From Marivita sp051859345 (lineage in GTDB: Bacteria; Pseudomonadota; Alphaproteobacteria; Rhodobacterales; Rhodobacteraceae), in contig NZ_JBHYFV010000003.1 in NCBI RefSeq assembly GCF_051859345.1, positions 124,001 to 188,000 of the forward strand: a stretch of DNA of 64,000 nucleotides. Direction: 5' to 3'. Shown here piece after piece: positions 19,009 through 26,952 of this stretch. The stretch's first letter is position 1, and the number at the start of each line of letters is the position of its first letter. The notes under the pieces are model-generated. The model did not search any database, was not told the origin of the DNA, and saw only the letters and a list, made by a program, of their open reading frames with translations. A program made the position numbers and the translations under genes.

Positions 19009-19833
19009 TCAGGCCAGCCACCGCTTGCGGCGGCGGTAGGACCGCACATTGCGGAAGGATTTGCGGCCCTCGTCCGACACGCCCAGATAGAATTCCTTCA
19101 CATCCGCGTTCTCGCGCAGCTCTGCCGCAGGGCCATCCATCACGACGCGCCCGTTTTCAAGGATGTAGCCTTCATGCGCATAGCGCAGGGCCACGTTGGT
19201 GTTCTGTTCGGCCAGAAGGAAAGACACGCCTTCGTTCTCGTTCACCGATTTCACGATCTCGAAGATCTGTTCCACAAGCTGCGGAGCCAGCCCCATGGAG
19301 GGTTCGTCAAGCAAGATCGTCTGGGGCCGTGACATCAGCGCCCGGCCAATCGCCGTCATTTGCTGTTCGCCTCCCGAAGTATAACCCGCCTGGCTCTTGC
19401 GGCGTTCCTTGAGGCGCGGAAAATAGTCGTAGACCATCTGCAAATCCGCCTCGACCGCGCCTTTGCCATCCTTGCGCGTATAGGCGCCGGTCAGCAGGTT
19501 TTCCTCGACCGTGAGGTGGCCAAAACAATGCCGCCCCTCCATCACCTGAATGACACCGCGCTTGACCAGCGCCGCCGGGTCCAGATCCTGCACCCGCTCG
19601 CCCTGGTAAATGATCGACCCCTTGGTGACCTCTCCCCGCTCGGAATGCAGCAGGTTTGAGATCGCCTTGAGTGTCGTGGTCTTGCCCGCGCCATTGCCCC
19701 CGAGAAGAGCGGTGATCCCGCCTTTCTTGACCGACAGGCTCACGCCTTTCAACACGAGGATCACATGGTTGTAGATCACCTCGATATTGTTGACCTCAAG
19801 CAGGGTCTCGTCTGTGCGTCCGGCGTCCAGCAT
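19009..19833 (-). CDS. livF: Liv-type ABC transporter ATP-binding protein (LivF)
   Basis: The 274-residue ATPase has Walker A GGNGAGKTT, the signature SGGEQQMTAIGRAL (in place of LSGGQ), Walker B TILLDEPSMGLAPQ, and the H-loop region replaced by AEQNTNVAL, which is the LivF pattern. It energises the importer with LivG. The basic tail KSFRNVRSYRRRKRWLA extends beyond the usual end by about 20 residues. It is separated from the substrate-binding gene by an intergenic terminator and a repeated motif, so it may be expressed at a lower level. Confidence 0.9.
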   Translation of the reverse strand: MLDAGRTDETLLEVNNIEVIYNHVILVLKGVSLSVKKGGITALLGGNGAGKTTTLKAISNLLHSERGEVTKGSIIYQGERVQDLDPAALVKRGVIQVMEGRHCFGHLTVEENLLTGAYTRKDGKGAVEADLQMVYDYFPRLKERRKSQAGYTSGGEQQMTAIGRALMSRPQTILLDEPSMGLAPQLVEQIFEIVKSVNENEGVSFLLAEQNTNVALRYAHEGYILENGRVVMDGPAAELRENADVKEFYLGVSDEGRKSFRNVRSYRRRKRWLA

Positions 19834-19838
19834 CGTAT

Positions 19839-19857
19839 TTCTTCTTGTTCCAAATAC
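19839..19857 (-). repeat. 19-bp intergenic repeat, copy upstream of livF
   Basis: On the minus strand the copy reads GTATTTGGAACAAGAAGAA. It lies just before the livF start. An identical copy occurs at 22528-22546 in front of livM, in the same orientation relative to the downstream gene. Confidence 0.7.
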
Positions 19858-19859
19858 TC

Positions 19860-19895
19860 AAAAAATCCTCCGGCGACGCATCGCCGCCGGAGGAT
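19860..19895 (-). terminator. Terminator/attenuator between the binding-protein gene and livF
   Basis: ATCCTCCGGCG pairs with CGCCGGAGGAT (11 bases) and is followed on the minus strand by six Ts. It begins about ten bases after the stop of the substrate-binding gene. It would let the binding protein be made in excess over the downstream LivF and ligase. Confidence 0.85.
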
Positions 19896-19904
19896 CGCAA
19901 AGCC

Positions 19905-21206
19905 TTAGTTGGTGGCCGAGCACTCTTCGTTCATCTCCCACGGCGCGTTGGAGTCTGCGTATTCCGCCGCCGCCGATTCGATCAGACCGGCATAGCTGTC
20001 GACATTGGCGGTCAGCAGGTCAGAGGCCTTGACGAACTTGGACCCGTCCCATTCCAGCATCCACCCACCAGAGTGACCGGTGTGGTTGGCGCAGGAGGTC
20101 GAGAACGGCGGCACCATGCCTTCCATGCCAAGCTCGACGATACGCTCTTCGGTAAGGTTGATGTTCTCAAGACCCCAGCGAAGCTGCGACGGGTCGATGT
20201 CCGCGGTGCCGAAGTTCTCTTGCGCGCCGCGGATCGCCTCGGACAGGATCGCCGACATGACAAGACCGCGACCGTAAAAGACGCCCTGCATCTCTTCTTC
20301 GTTGGTCTGGCTCAGGCCCGCATCAAAGACCATTTCCTTGATCTCTTTCATCACCGGTGCATCCGGGTTCGGGAAGGACCAGGAAATCGACTTGTAGCCC
20401 TTGCCGTCTTCACCGACGAGCTTGAGATCCGCATCGTGGCCAGCCCACCAGACACCGACGAAGTTTTCCATCGGAAACTTGGTCTTGACCGCTTCGGTGA
20501 TGGCCCCGGCGTTCATCGCGCCCCAGCCCCACATCACGACATAATCGGGACGTTCACGACGGATTTGCAGCCACTGTGCCGACTGGTTCTGCATTTCCTT
20601 GAGACCGACCGGGATCGGCAATAGCTCGAAACCCTTTTCCTCGGCCTTCATTTCCAGAACCGGGATCGGTTCCTTGCCGAACGGGTGATCGAGGTGCAGG
20701 AACGCGATCTTCTTGCCATCCAGCGATCCACCTTCGTTCTCGAGATACTGGATGATCATGTCGGCCGCATCCCAATACCCTGCGGGCATGTTGAACGCCC
20801 ACTGGAACACCTTGCCATCCGCCATCGGCGAAAAGCCATAACCGGGGGCGAGGATCGGGATCTCGTCGACATTCGCCTTTGGCAGCACCTGAAGCGTGAT
20901 GCCTGTCGACCAGGGCTGGGTCACAATCGCCGCACCTTTGGTCTTTTCGTAACATTCCACACCCTTCTCGGTGGAATAGCCGGTCTCGCATTCCTCAAAA
21001 TCGACCGTCACTCCGCCGATGCCGCCATCGCGTTCATTCAACAGGGTCATGTAATCCGCCTGACCGTTCATAAGCGGAATGCCGGTCGCCGCGAATGGGC
21101 CGGTCCGATAGGCAAGGTTCGGCGTGTAAAGCTCTTGTGCAATGGCGGCCGTGCCCATCACGGTGCCCAGCGCTGCCGCAACAGCCAGTTTCGTAAAGTG
21201 TCTCAT
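19905..21206 (-). CDS. ABC transporter substrate-binding protein (Liv type)
   Basis: A 433-residue periplasmic binding protein with a signal peptide (AAIAQE, cleavage near residue 23). Its body is a type-I periplasmic fold of the branched-chain amino-acid/amide family (Peripla_BP_6). The two ligand-binding lobes are visible as PLMNGQADYMTLLNERDGG and QRxGPDYVVMWGWGAMN-like segments. The protein is longer than LivJ/LivK. Because both flanks of the operon encode CoA ligases, the ligand is probably a carboxylic acid rather than leucine. GGGAGGAAATCC precedes the ATG at 21206. Confidence 0.88.
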   Translation of the reverse strand: MRHFTKLAVAAALGTVMGTAAIAQELYTPNLAYRTGPFAATGIPLMNGQADYMTLLNERDGGIGGVTVDFEECETGYSTEKGVECYEKTKGAAIVTQPWSTGITLQVLPKANVDEIPILAPGYGFSPMADGKVFQWAFNMPAGYWDAADMIIQYLENEGGSLDGKKIAFLHLDHPFGKEPIPVLEMKAEEKGFELLPIPVGLKEMQNQSAQWLQIRRERPDYVVMWGWGAMNAGAITEAVKTKFPMENFVGVWWAGHDADLKLVGEDGKGYKSISWSFPNPDAPVMKEIKEMVFDAGLSQTNEEEMQGVFYGRGLVMSAILSEAIRGAQENFGTADIDPSQLRWGLENINLTEERIVELGMEGMVPPFSTSCANHTGHSGGWMLEWDGSKFVKASDLLTANVDSYAGLIESAAAEYADSNAPWEMNEECSATN

Positions 21207-21259
21207 GGATTTCCTCCCATTGGATATATCATGTGTTTCTTGGTCTTTTTGGGCCTGCC

Positions 21260-22489
21260 CTAATGCGGGAACGGCCAGATTATCAGTTTCTCTCGAATGA
21301 GCCGCCACAGCTGGTTCAGCCCGTGTGGCTCGATGATCAGGAAAAAGATGATCAGCGCTCCGACGATCATCACGTTGATATGCTCGATCAAGGCGGATTC
21401 GATGCGAAAGCCCGACAATTGCGCATAGCCGTAGACCAACGTCACAATGCCAAAGCCAAGCGCCGCACCGACCCCCCAGAGGTTGCGCGCCACCCAGAAC
21501 AGGAACGTCGCGCCAACAACCAAGGCCACCAGAAAAAGCGCCGCACCGGTTGAAATCTGGAACACCTGCGTGCCCGCCACCACGTTCAGAACCACAGGCA
21601 GGCCGACGATCAGGATCGCCCCCAGGTAGTTTCCCATGATCGACCCAAGCCCACCGATGATGGCGATGAACAACACCTGAAATGACAGCGGAATGTCGAA
21701 CACGTTCGGCTCGGCAGCACCTTTCCACATGAAGACGTAAAGCGCACCCGCCACGCCGACGACATAAGACGACACGGCAAAGGCGGTCAGCTTGGATTTC
21801 ATCAGGTTGATGCCGATGAGTTCCGCCGCGATGTCCATGTCGCGCGTCGCCTTCCACGTTCGGCCCAGATTGCCCCGCGTGAGGTTGATGCACAGCAGCG
21901 TCAGCAGGGTGACGACGAACAGAACAATGTAATATTCGGTGACCGACGCCGCCTGCGGGCCGGACACGAAGACGCCGAACATCTCGAGATTGGGCACCTG
22001 AATCGCGCCCGAGGCGTTGTAATTGTAAAGCCACGACCATTTCTCGAACAGCCAGACAAGAAAGAACTGCGCCGCCAGCGTGGCAATGGCGAGGTAAAAT
22101 CCCTTGATCCGCAGGCTTGGAATGCCAAAGGCCACCCCGATTCCGGCGCTGAACACACCTGACAGCAGGATCGCGATGATCGGGTTCATCCAAGGAAACA
22201 ACGTGACCATCTTGTAGCACGCATAAGCCCCGACCCCCATGAACGCCCCGGTGCCAAGCGACAGCTGCCCGGCAAATCCGGTGAGTATGTTCAACCCCAT
22301 CGCCGCAAGCGCATAGATCAGGATCGGAATCAGCAGCGTCTGGAAAGTGAATTCCGACGCGGTCAGCGGAAAGATCACCCAGCCAAAGATCACGATGACC
22401 ATCAGCAGGATCGCATCCTGACGCACCGGAAACAGCGCCTGATCCGCGACATAGCTGGTCTTGAACTGTCCTGCCGTTCTGTAAAGCAT
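21260..22489 (-). CDS. livM: Liv-type ABC transporter permease (LivM)
   Basis: A 409-residue inner-membrane permease with about ten hydrophobic segments. The stretch LNILTGFAGQLSLGTGAFMGVGAY (two adjacent motifs) and the cytoplasmic GRTWKATRDMDIAAELIGIN, which contacts the ATPase, are the LivM signatures. It has an N-terminal cytoplasmic extension of about 30 residues and a final extra membrane segment near the C-terminus. The ATG at 22489 begins MLYRTAG. It stands between the small membrane protein gene and the binding-protein gene. Confidence 0.9.
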   Translation of the reverse strand: MLYRTAGQFKTSYVADQALFPVRQDAILLMVIVIFGWVIFPLTASEFTFQTLLIPILIYALAAMGLNILTGFAGQLSLGTGAFMGVGAYACYKMVTLFPWMNPIIAILLSGVFSAGIGVAFGIPSLRIKGFYLAIATLAAQFFLVWLFEKWSWLYNYNASGAIQVPNLEMFGVFVSGPQAASVTEYYIVLFVVTLLTLLCINLTRGNLGRTWKATRDMDIAAELIGINLMKSKLTAFAVSSYVVGVAGALYVFMWKGAAEPNVFDIPLSFQVLFIAIIGGLGSIMGNYLGAILIVGLPVVLNVVAGTQVFQISTGAALFLVALVVGATFLFWVARNLWGVGAALGFGIVTLVYGYAQLSGFRIESALIEHINVMIVGALIIFFLIIEPHGLNQLWRLIREKLIIWPFPH

Positions 22490-22527
22490 CCTGGTCTTTC
22501 CCTTGTCACCCCTGACGGGCACGTCTC

Positions 22528-22546
22528 TTCTTCTTGTTCCAAATAC
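22528..22546 (-). repeat. 19-bp intergenic repeat, copy upstream of livM
   Basis: This is identical over 19 bases to 19839-19857. It lies about 40 bases before the livM start, between the small membrane protein gene and livM. Confidence 0.7.
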
Positions 22547-22592
22547 GCACCGCCACGCCGGGGTTTTCACCCGTTCTGGGCAATGGCGCGCC

Positions 22593-22832
22593 CTATGTGA
22601 CGGCGTCTTCTTCGATCACCACTCGATTGCGTGGCTTGGCATATCCAGTCACTTCCGAATGACGGATCAGCCAGAAATAGGCCCACAGGCCCAAGGCTCC
22701 GCCGACGGCCGCCAGCAGGATCGCCACAACTGTCTGGCTGCCGGCCTCGGACCCGCTCGACAGCGCGAGATAGCCGAAAGCCCAGAACCCGGACCAGGCG
22801 ATGACGTTCAGAAGTGCGATCAGTTTGGCCAT
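22593..22832 (-). CDS. Small two-helix membrane protein in the transport operon
   Basis: A 79-residue protein with two hydrophobic helices (about residues 4-26 and 34-56) and an acidic C-terminus ending EEDAVT. It lies between livH and livM on the same strand and so is probably co-transcribed. I do not recognise a named family. It may be an accessory subunit of the importer, which is inference from position. The ATG at 22832 has GAGAAAG upstream; an ATG five codons earlier (22847) is possible. Confidence 0.75.
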   Translation of the reverse strand: MAKLIALLNVIAWSGFWAFGYLALSSGSEAGSQTVVAILLAAVGGALGLWAYFWLIRHSEVTGYAKPRNRVVIEEDAVT

Positions 22833-22908
22833 GTTTTTCTTTCTCATAGGGTGCGTGGTCCTCACGCACCGATGCTTGTCGATAGTAAACAGCGCGCCCC
22901 GCGCTGCG

Positions 22909-23862
22909 TCAGACTCGCTCGATGATCCGTTCCCCGAACAACCCTTGTGGCCGGAACAAGAGAACGAACAGCGCCAGCACAAAGGCGAACCATGTCTCGG
23001 TGTTGCCGCCCAGAAGCGGCTGGCCCCAGTAAATCTCGAACAGCTTTTCAAGAATGCCGATCATCAGCCCACCAACGATGGCCCCGGTGATCGATTCAAG
23101 CCCGCCCAGCATGAGAACCGGCAGCGCCTTGTAGGCGATCACCTCGAGCGCAAAGCTGACCCCGGCCCGCGCGCCCCAGGCAATCCCCGTGACCAGCGCA
23201 ATGATCCCGGCGATAAACCAGACCAGCACCCAGATCGTCTGAAGGCTGATCCCCACCGACAACGCCGCCTGATGGTCGTCGCCCAGAGCGCGGATGGCGC
23301 GACCCATCTGCGTGTAGTTGAGGAAAGCCAGCAGAGCGAGCACCAGAAGCGTCGCCACGATCACCACTGTGATGTCGAGGTGTTGAAGGATCAGCAGACC
23401 GCCAAATGGCTCCAGCACCGTGTCGCCGGTGGGGATGCCCAGTTCCTCGGTGATCATCACCTTGTTTTCGCCGCCAAAGATCGTCTCGCCCAGCCCGATC
23501 AGGAACAGCGTGATGCCGATGGTGGCCATGAAGAGGATGATGTCTGGCTGTCCCACCAAGGGTCGCAGCACCACCCGTTCGATCACGACCGCAAGTACGA
23601 ACATCACACCCAGCGTTAGCCCGACACTGATCCAGGCGGGCACGCCCATGGCGAAAAGCCCCACCAGCGTCAGCGCGGCGAAGACCACCATGATGCCCTG
23701 GGCAAAGTTGAAGATGCGCGAAGATCGGAAGATCAACACAAATCCCAGCGCGATCAGCGCATAGAGAATGCCGGAAACCAGTCCTTCCCAAAGCACCTGC
23801 ATGAGGAAATCCGGTGCTTCGACCATGTCCACAAATGGCGCGATGAAGATGTCGTTCAGCAT
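22909..23862 (-). CDS. livH: Liv-type ABC transporter permease (LivH)
   Basis: A 317-residue permease with about eight membrane segments. GLVSGILYALIALGFVLIF with the following FNFAQGI, and MGRAIRALGDDHQAALSVGI (the ATPase-contact loop), are diagnostic for LivH. GGGAG lies six bases before the ATG at 23862. It lies 10 bases after livG. Partner of LivM in the translocation pore. Confidence 0.92.
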   Translation of the reverse strand: MLNDIFIAPFVDMVEAPDFLMQVLWEGLVSGILYALIALGFVLIFRSSRIFNFAQGIMVVFAALTLVGLFAMGVPAWISVGLTLGVMFVLAVVIERVVLRPLVGQPDIILFMATIGITLFLIGLGETIFGGENKVMITEELGIPTGDTVLEPFGGLLILQHLDITVVIVATLLVLALLAFLNYTQMGRAIRALGDDHQAALSVGISLQTIWVLVWFIAGIIALVTGIAWGARAGVSFALEVIAYKALPVLMLGGLESITGAIVGGLMIGILEKLFEIYWGQPLLGGNTETWFAFVLALFVLLFRPQGLFGERIIERV

Positions 23863-23872
23863 GTCTGCTCCC

Positions 23873-24685
23873 TCAATGCGGGACGCCAAGATAGGCGTCG
23901 ATCACATCCTGATTGTTGCGCACCTCGTCCGGGGTGCCGTCGCCGATCTTCTTGCCGTAATCCATGACGACAACGCGGTCGGACAGGTCCATCACCACAC
24001 CCATGTCATGTTCGATCAGGCAAATCGTCGTTCCGAATTCGTCGTTCACGTCCAGAATAAAGCGGCTCATGTCCTCTTTCTCTTCGACGTTCATCCCGGC
24101 CATCGGTTCGTCCAGCAGCAAGAGCGATGGCTCTGCCGCGAGCGCGCGGGCCAGTTCGACCCGCTTTTTCAGACCGTAGGGCAGACGGCCCACCGGCGTT
24201 TTGCGGATGTTCTGAATCTCGAGGAAATCAATGACCCGCTCGACCTTTTCGCGGTTCTCCATTTCCTCGCTTCGCGCCTTGCCCCACCAGAGCGCCTGGC
24301 TGACGATCCCGGCATTCATATGGGTCAGACGCCCGGTCATCACGTTGTCCAGAACCGTCATGCCTTCGAACAGCGCGATGTTCTGAAATGTCCGCGCGAC
24401 ACCTTGGCGGGCCACCTCGAATGGCTTCATCGGTGGACGCTTGGACCCCTTGTACCAGACCTCCCCCTCGGAAGGGATGTAGAATCCGGAAATCACGTTG
24501 AGCATCGACGACTTTCCCGCGCCGTTGGGTCCGATGATGGCGCGCACTTCGCCTTCGTGGATGTCGAACGAGATGTCTTGAATCGCCACCACACCGCCGA
24601 AGCGCAGAGTGATGTTCTTCATCTCCATCAGCGTGCCGCCGATCTGGCGGCCATCGGCTGTGACGTAGCCTTCGGTGTCCTTCAC
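23873..24685 (-). CDS. livG: Liv-type ABC transporter ATP-binding protein (LivG)
   Basis: A 270-residue ATPase with Walker A GPNGAGKSS, the family insertion VARTFQNIALFEGMT, a degenerate signature LPYGLKKRVELARAL, Walker B LLLLDEPMAGM and the H-loop LIEHDMGVVM, which fits LivG. The signature has LPYG instead of LSGG, as in several LivG proteins. The GTG at 24685 is chosen because GGGGAGGG lies six bases upstream. Two palindromes separate it from the acyl-CoA ligase gene. Confidence 0.92.
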   Translation of the reverse strand: MKDTEGYVTADGRQIGGTLMEMKNITLRFGGVVAIQDISFDIHEGEVRAIIGPNGAGKSSMLNVISGFYIPSEGEVWYKGSKRPPMKPFEVARQGVARTFQNIALFEGMTVLDNVMTGRLTHMNAGIVSQALWWGKARSEEMENREKVERVIDFLEIQNIRKTPVGRLPYGLKKRVELARALAAEPSLLLLDEPMAGMNVEEKEDMSRFILDVNDEFGTTICLIEHDMGVVMDLSDRVVVMDYGKKIGDGTPDEVRNNQDVIDAYLGVPH

Positions 24686-24709
24686 AGACAACCCTCCCCT
24701 GTGGCGCAA

Positions 24710-24762
24710 AGAATTTTCGTACGAAAATTCTCCGCCCGCATAATCTTCGTACGAAGATTATG
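24710..24762. repeat. Two perfect palindromes with a TTCGTACGAA core
   Basis: A 22-bp perfect palindrome at 24710-24731 and a 24-bp perfect palindrome at 24739-24762 sit side by side. Both are centred on TTCGTACGAA but have different outer arms (agaatt and cataatc). They lie between the acyl-CoA ligase and livG genes. Each would form a strong hairpin in RNA. They look like dispersed intergenic repeats rather than a normal terminator, because no T-run follows. Confidence 0.8.
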
Positions 24763-24773
24763 TGTCCGTCCCA

Positions 24774-26747
24774 TCATTCCGCCGCCATCTTCTGCGGCGT
24801 CACCGGCACCACCTTGGCATCCCGGATTTCGAGCGTTGCCTTGATCTTGCCCTTGCGCCCGTCTTCGTAGGTCACCTCGGTTTCCGTGTAGATCGTCGGT
24901 GATCCATCATAGAGCGCCGTCACCAGATCCTCGAACTTTTCGCCGATGATCTTGCGGCGGACCTTGCGGGTGCGGGTCAGCTCGCCATCATCCGCATCCA
25001 GTTCCTTGTGCAGCACCAGAAAGCGATGCACCTGGCAGCCGGACAGCATCGGATCCTGCGCCACACTGGTGTTGACCTCTTCGATGTGGTCCTGGATCTG
25101 GTCCAGAACCTGTGTGTGACCGGCCAGCTCCTGATAAGAGGCATAGGCGATGTTGTTGCGTTCCGCCCAATTGCCAACCGCGGCCAGGTCGATATTGATG
25201 AACGCGGTACAGCGGTCCCGCCCGGCACCGAACACCACGGCCTCAAGGATGTTGGGATAGAACTTCAGTTTGTTCTCGACATATTTCGGCGCAAACATCG
25301 CGCCGTCCGCCATTGCGGCAACGTCTTTGGCCCGGTCGATGATGCGCAGATGGCCGGTGTCCTCCTCGATGAACCCCGCATCGCCGGTCGCGACCCAGCC
25401 TTCGGGGTCCTTGGTATCGGCGGTCGACTCGGCGTTCTTGTAATATTCCACAAACACGCCCGGAGAGCGGTAGTAGACCTCGCCGTTCTCGGCGATGCGG
25501 ATTTCCACACCGGGCGACGGCACGCCAACCGTGTCCGAGCGCACTTCGCCATCGGGTTGTTGCGTGATGAACACCGACGCCTCGGTCTGGCCGTAGAGCT
25601 GCTTCAGGTTGATCCCCAAAGCGCGGTAGAAATCAAAGATTTCCGGCCCGATGGCCTCACCGGCTGTATAGCCGACACGCACATTGGAAAAGCCCAGCGC
25701 GTTCTTGAGCGGCCCATAGACCATGATTTCGCCCAGACGATATTTCAGGCGGTCAAACGTGTTCACATTATGCCCGTCCAGAATATCCGGCCCCACCTTG
25801 CGGGCATGGGCCATGAAGTAATCAAACGTTTTTTTCTTGAACGTGCCCGCGTCCTCCATCCGGATCATGATCTGGGTCAGCTGCGTCTCGAACACCCGCG
25901 GCGGCGCAAAATAGTAGGACGGCGCGATTTCGCGCAGATCCGTCATCATGGTTTCGGGGCTCTCGGGGCAATTCACGCAGAACCCCGACCAATAGGCCTG
26001 CCCGATCGAAAAGATGAAATCGCCGACCCAGGCCATCGGCAGATAGGCCAGCACCTCGTCCTCCACCTTGAGGTGATCGAATTCCGACGACGCCTTCGCG
26101 GTCTCGATGATGTTGCGGTTCGACAGGACCACACCTTTGGGTTTTCCCGTCGTTCCCGAGGTGTACAGCATCACACAGGTGCTGTCGTAATCCAGCTTTG
26201 CCGTGCGACGCCGAAGTTCGGTGATGAATTCCTCGCGCGCCGCGCGGCCCTGATCCTGCACATGGCTGAACTGGTGCAGATGGGAATGGTCGTATTTCCG
26301 CAAGCCGCGCGGATCGAGATAGATCGAATGTTCGAACTGATGCAGGTCTTCCTGCACTTCGATGACCTTGTCGACCTGTTCCTGATCATTGACGATGACA
26401 AAACGGGCGCCGCAATGGGACAGCACATATTCCATCTCTTCGGCCACAGCATCCTGGTAAAGCGGAACGGGAATTGCGCCCACCGATTGCGCGGCAACCA
26501 TCGACCAGTACATGTAGGGACGGTTGCGTCCGATGATGGCGATGAAATCGCCTTCGTTCACGCCAAGGTTCAGCAGCCCCAAAGCAAGCGCTTCCACCTG
26601 TTCGGCCGTTTCAGCCCAGGTCCAGCTTTGCCAAATGCCATATTCCTTTTCGCGATAGGCAGGCGAACCGCCGTATTGCGAAACATTGCGCGCCAATAAC
26701 GCCGGAACCGAGCGCAGTCCCTCTGCGCCCTCGGTCATATATGCCAA
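24774..26747 (-). CDS. Long-chain-type acyl-CoA synthetase (AMP-binding)
   Basis: A 657-residue ANL-superfamily enzyme. The P-loop motif YTSGTTGKPKG (about residue 197), GQTEAS (about 380), and the hinge with ATGDAGFIEED and RAKDV are all present. It would adenylate a carboxylic acid and transfer it to CoA in the cytoplasm. It is the first gene of the transport operon, upstream of livG, so an imported acid can be trapped as its CoA ester. The size and the long C-terminal domain match the long-chain fatty-acyl-CoA ligase branch, but the chain length preferred cannot be read from the sequence. Confidence 0.9.
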   Translation of the reverse strand: MAYMTEGAEGLRSVPALLARNVSQYGGSPAYREKEYGIWQSWTWAETAEQVEALALGLLNLGVNEGDFIAIIGRNRPYMYWSMVAAQSVGAIPVPLYQDAVAEEMEYVLSHCGARFVIVNDQEQVDKVIEVQEDLHQFEHSIYLDPRGLRKYDHSHLHQFSHVQDQGRAAREEFITELRRRTAKLDYDSTCVMLYTSGTTGKPKGVVLSNRNIIETAKASSEFDHLKVEDEVLAYLPMAWVGDFIFSIGQAYWSGFCVNCPESPETMMTDLREIAPSYYFAPPRVFETQLTQIMIRMEDAGTFKKKTFDYFMAHARKVGPDILDGHNVNTFDRLKYRLGEIMVYGPLKNALGFSNVRVGYTAGEAIGPEIFDFYRALGINLKQLYGQTEASVFITQQPDGEVRSDTVGVPSPGVEIRIAENGEVYYRSPGVFVEYYKNAESTADTKDPEGWVATGDAGFIEEDTGHLRIIDRAKDVAAMADGAMFAPKYVENKLKFYPNILEAVVFGAGRDRCTAFINIDLAAVGNWAERNNIAYASYQELAGHTQVLDQIQDHIEEVNTSVAQDPMLSGCQVHRFLVLHKELDADDGELTRTRKVRRKIIGEKFEDLVTALYDGSPTIYTETEVTYEDGRKGKIKATLEIRDAKVVPVTPQKMAAE

Positions 26748-26798
26748 AGCTTATCCTCCCATTGCCCGGGTTACCCCGAACGGATCGCTTTTCGCGAC

Positions 26799-26819
26799 TC
26801 TGTCCCAAGATTGGACAGA
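26799..26819. promoter_or_regulatory. Candidate operator between the transport operon and the kinase gene
   Basis: The inverted repeat TCTGTCC-N7-GGACAGA has perfect seven-base arms. It lies 52 bases upstream of the acyl-CoA ligase start and 134 bases upstream of the histidine kinase start, in the only divergent intergenic region of the cluster. It could bind the neighbouring response regulator; this is inference. Confidence 0.35.
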
Positions 26820-26952
26820 AGGCAGGTTGGGGGTCAACTTTTTCCTGAAGTTTTCTCAATCCCTACGAATTGTAACAACGCCTCAGTCGGTCTTTGCGTC
26901 GCGGCGTTGCAGTGCTAGCAGACATGGACAACTGCACATCCGGGCACACCCC

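Noticed and set aside
25008..26699. A 563-codon plus-strand frame opposite the acyl-CoA synthetase
   Set aside because: Antisense shadow; the opposite strand encodes complete ANL motifs.
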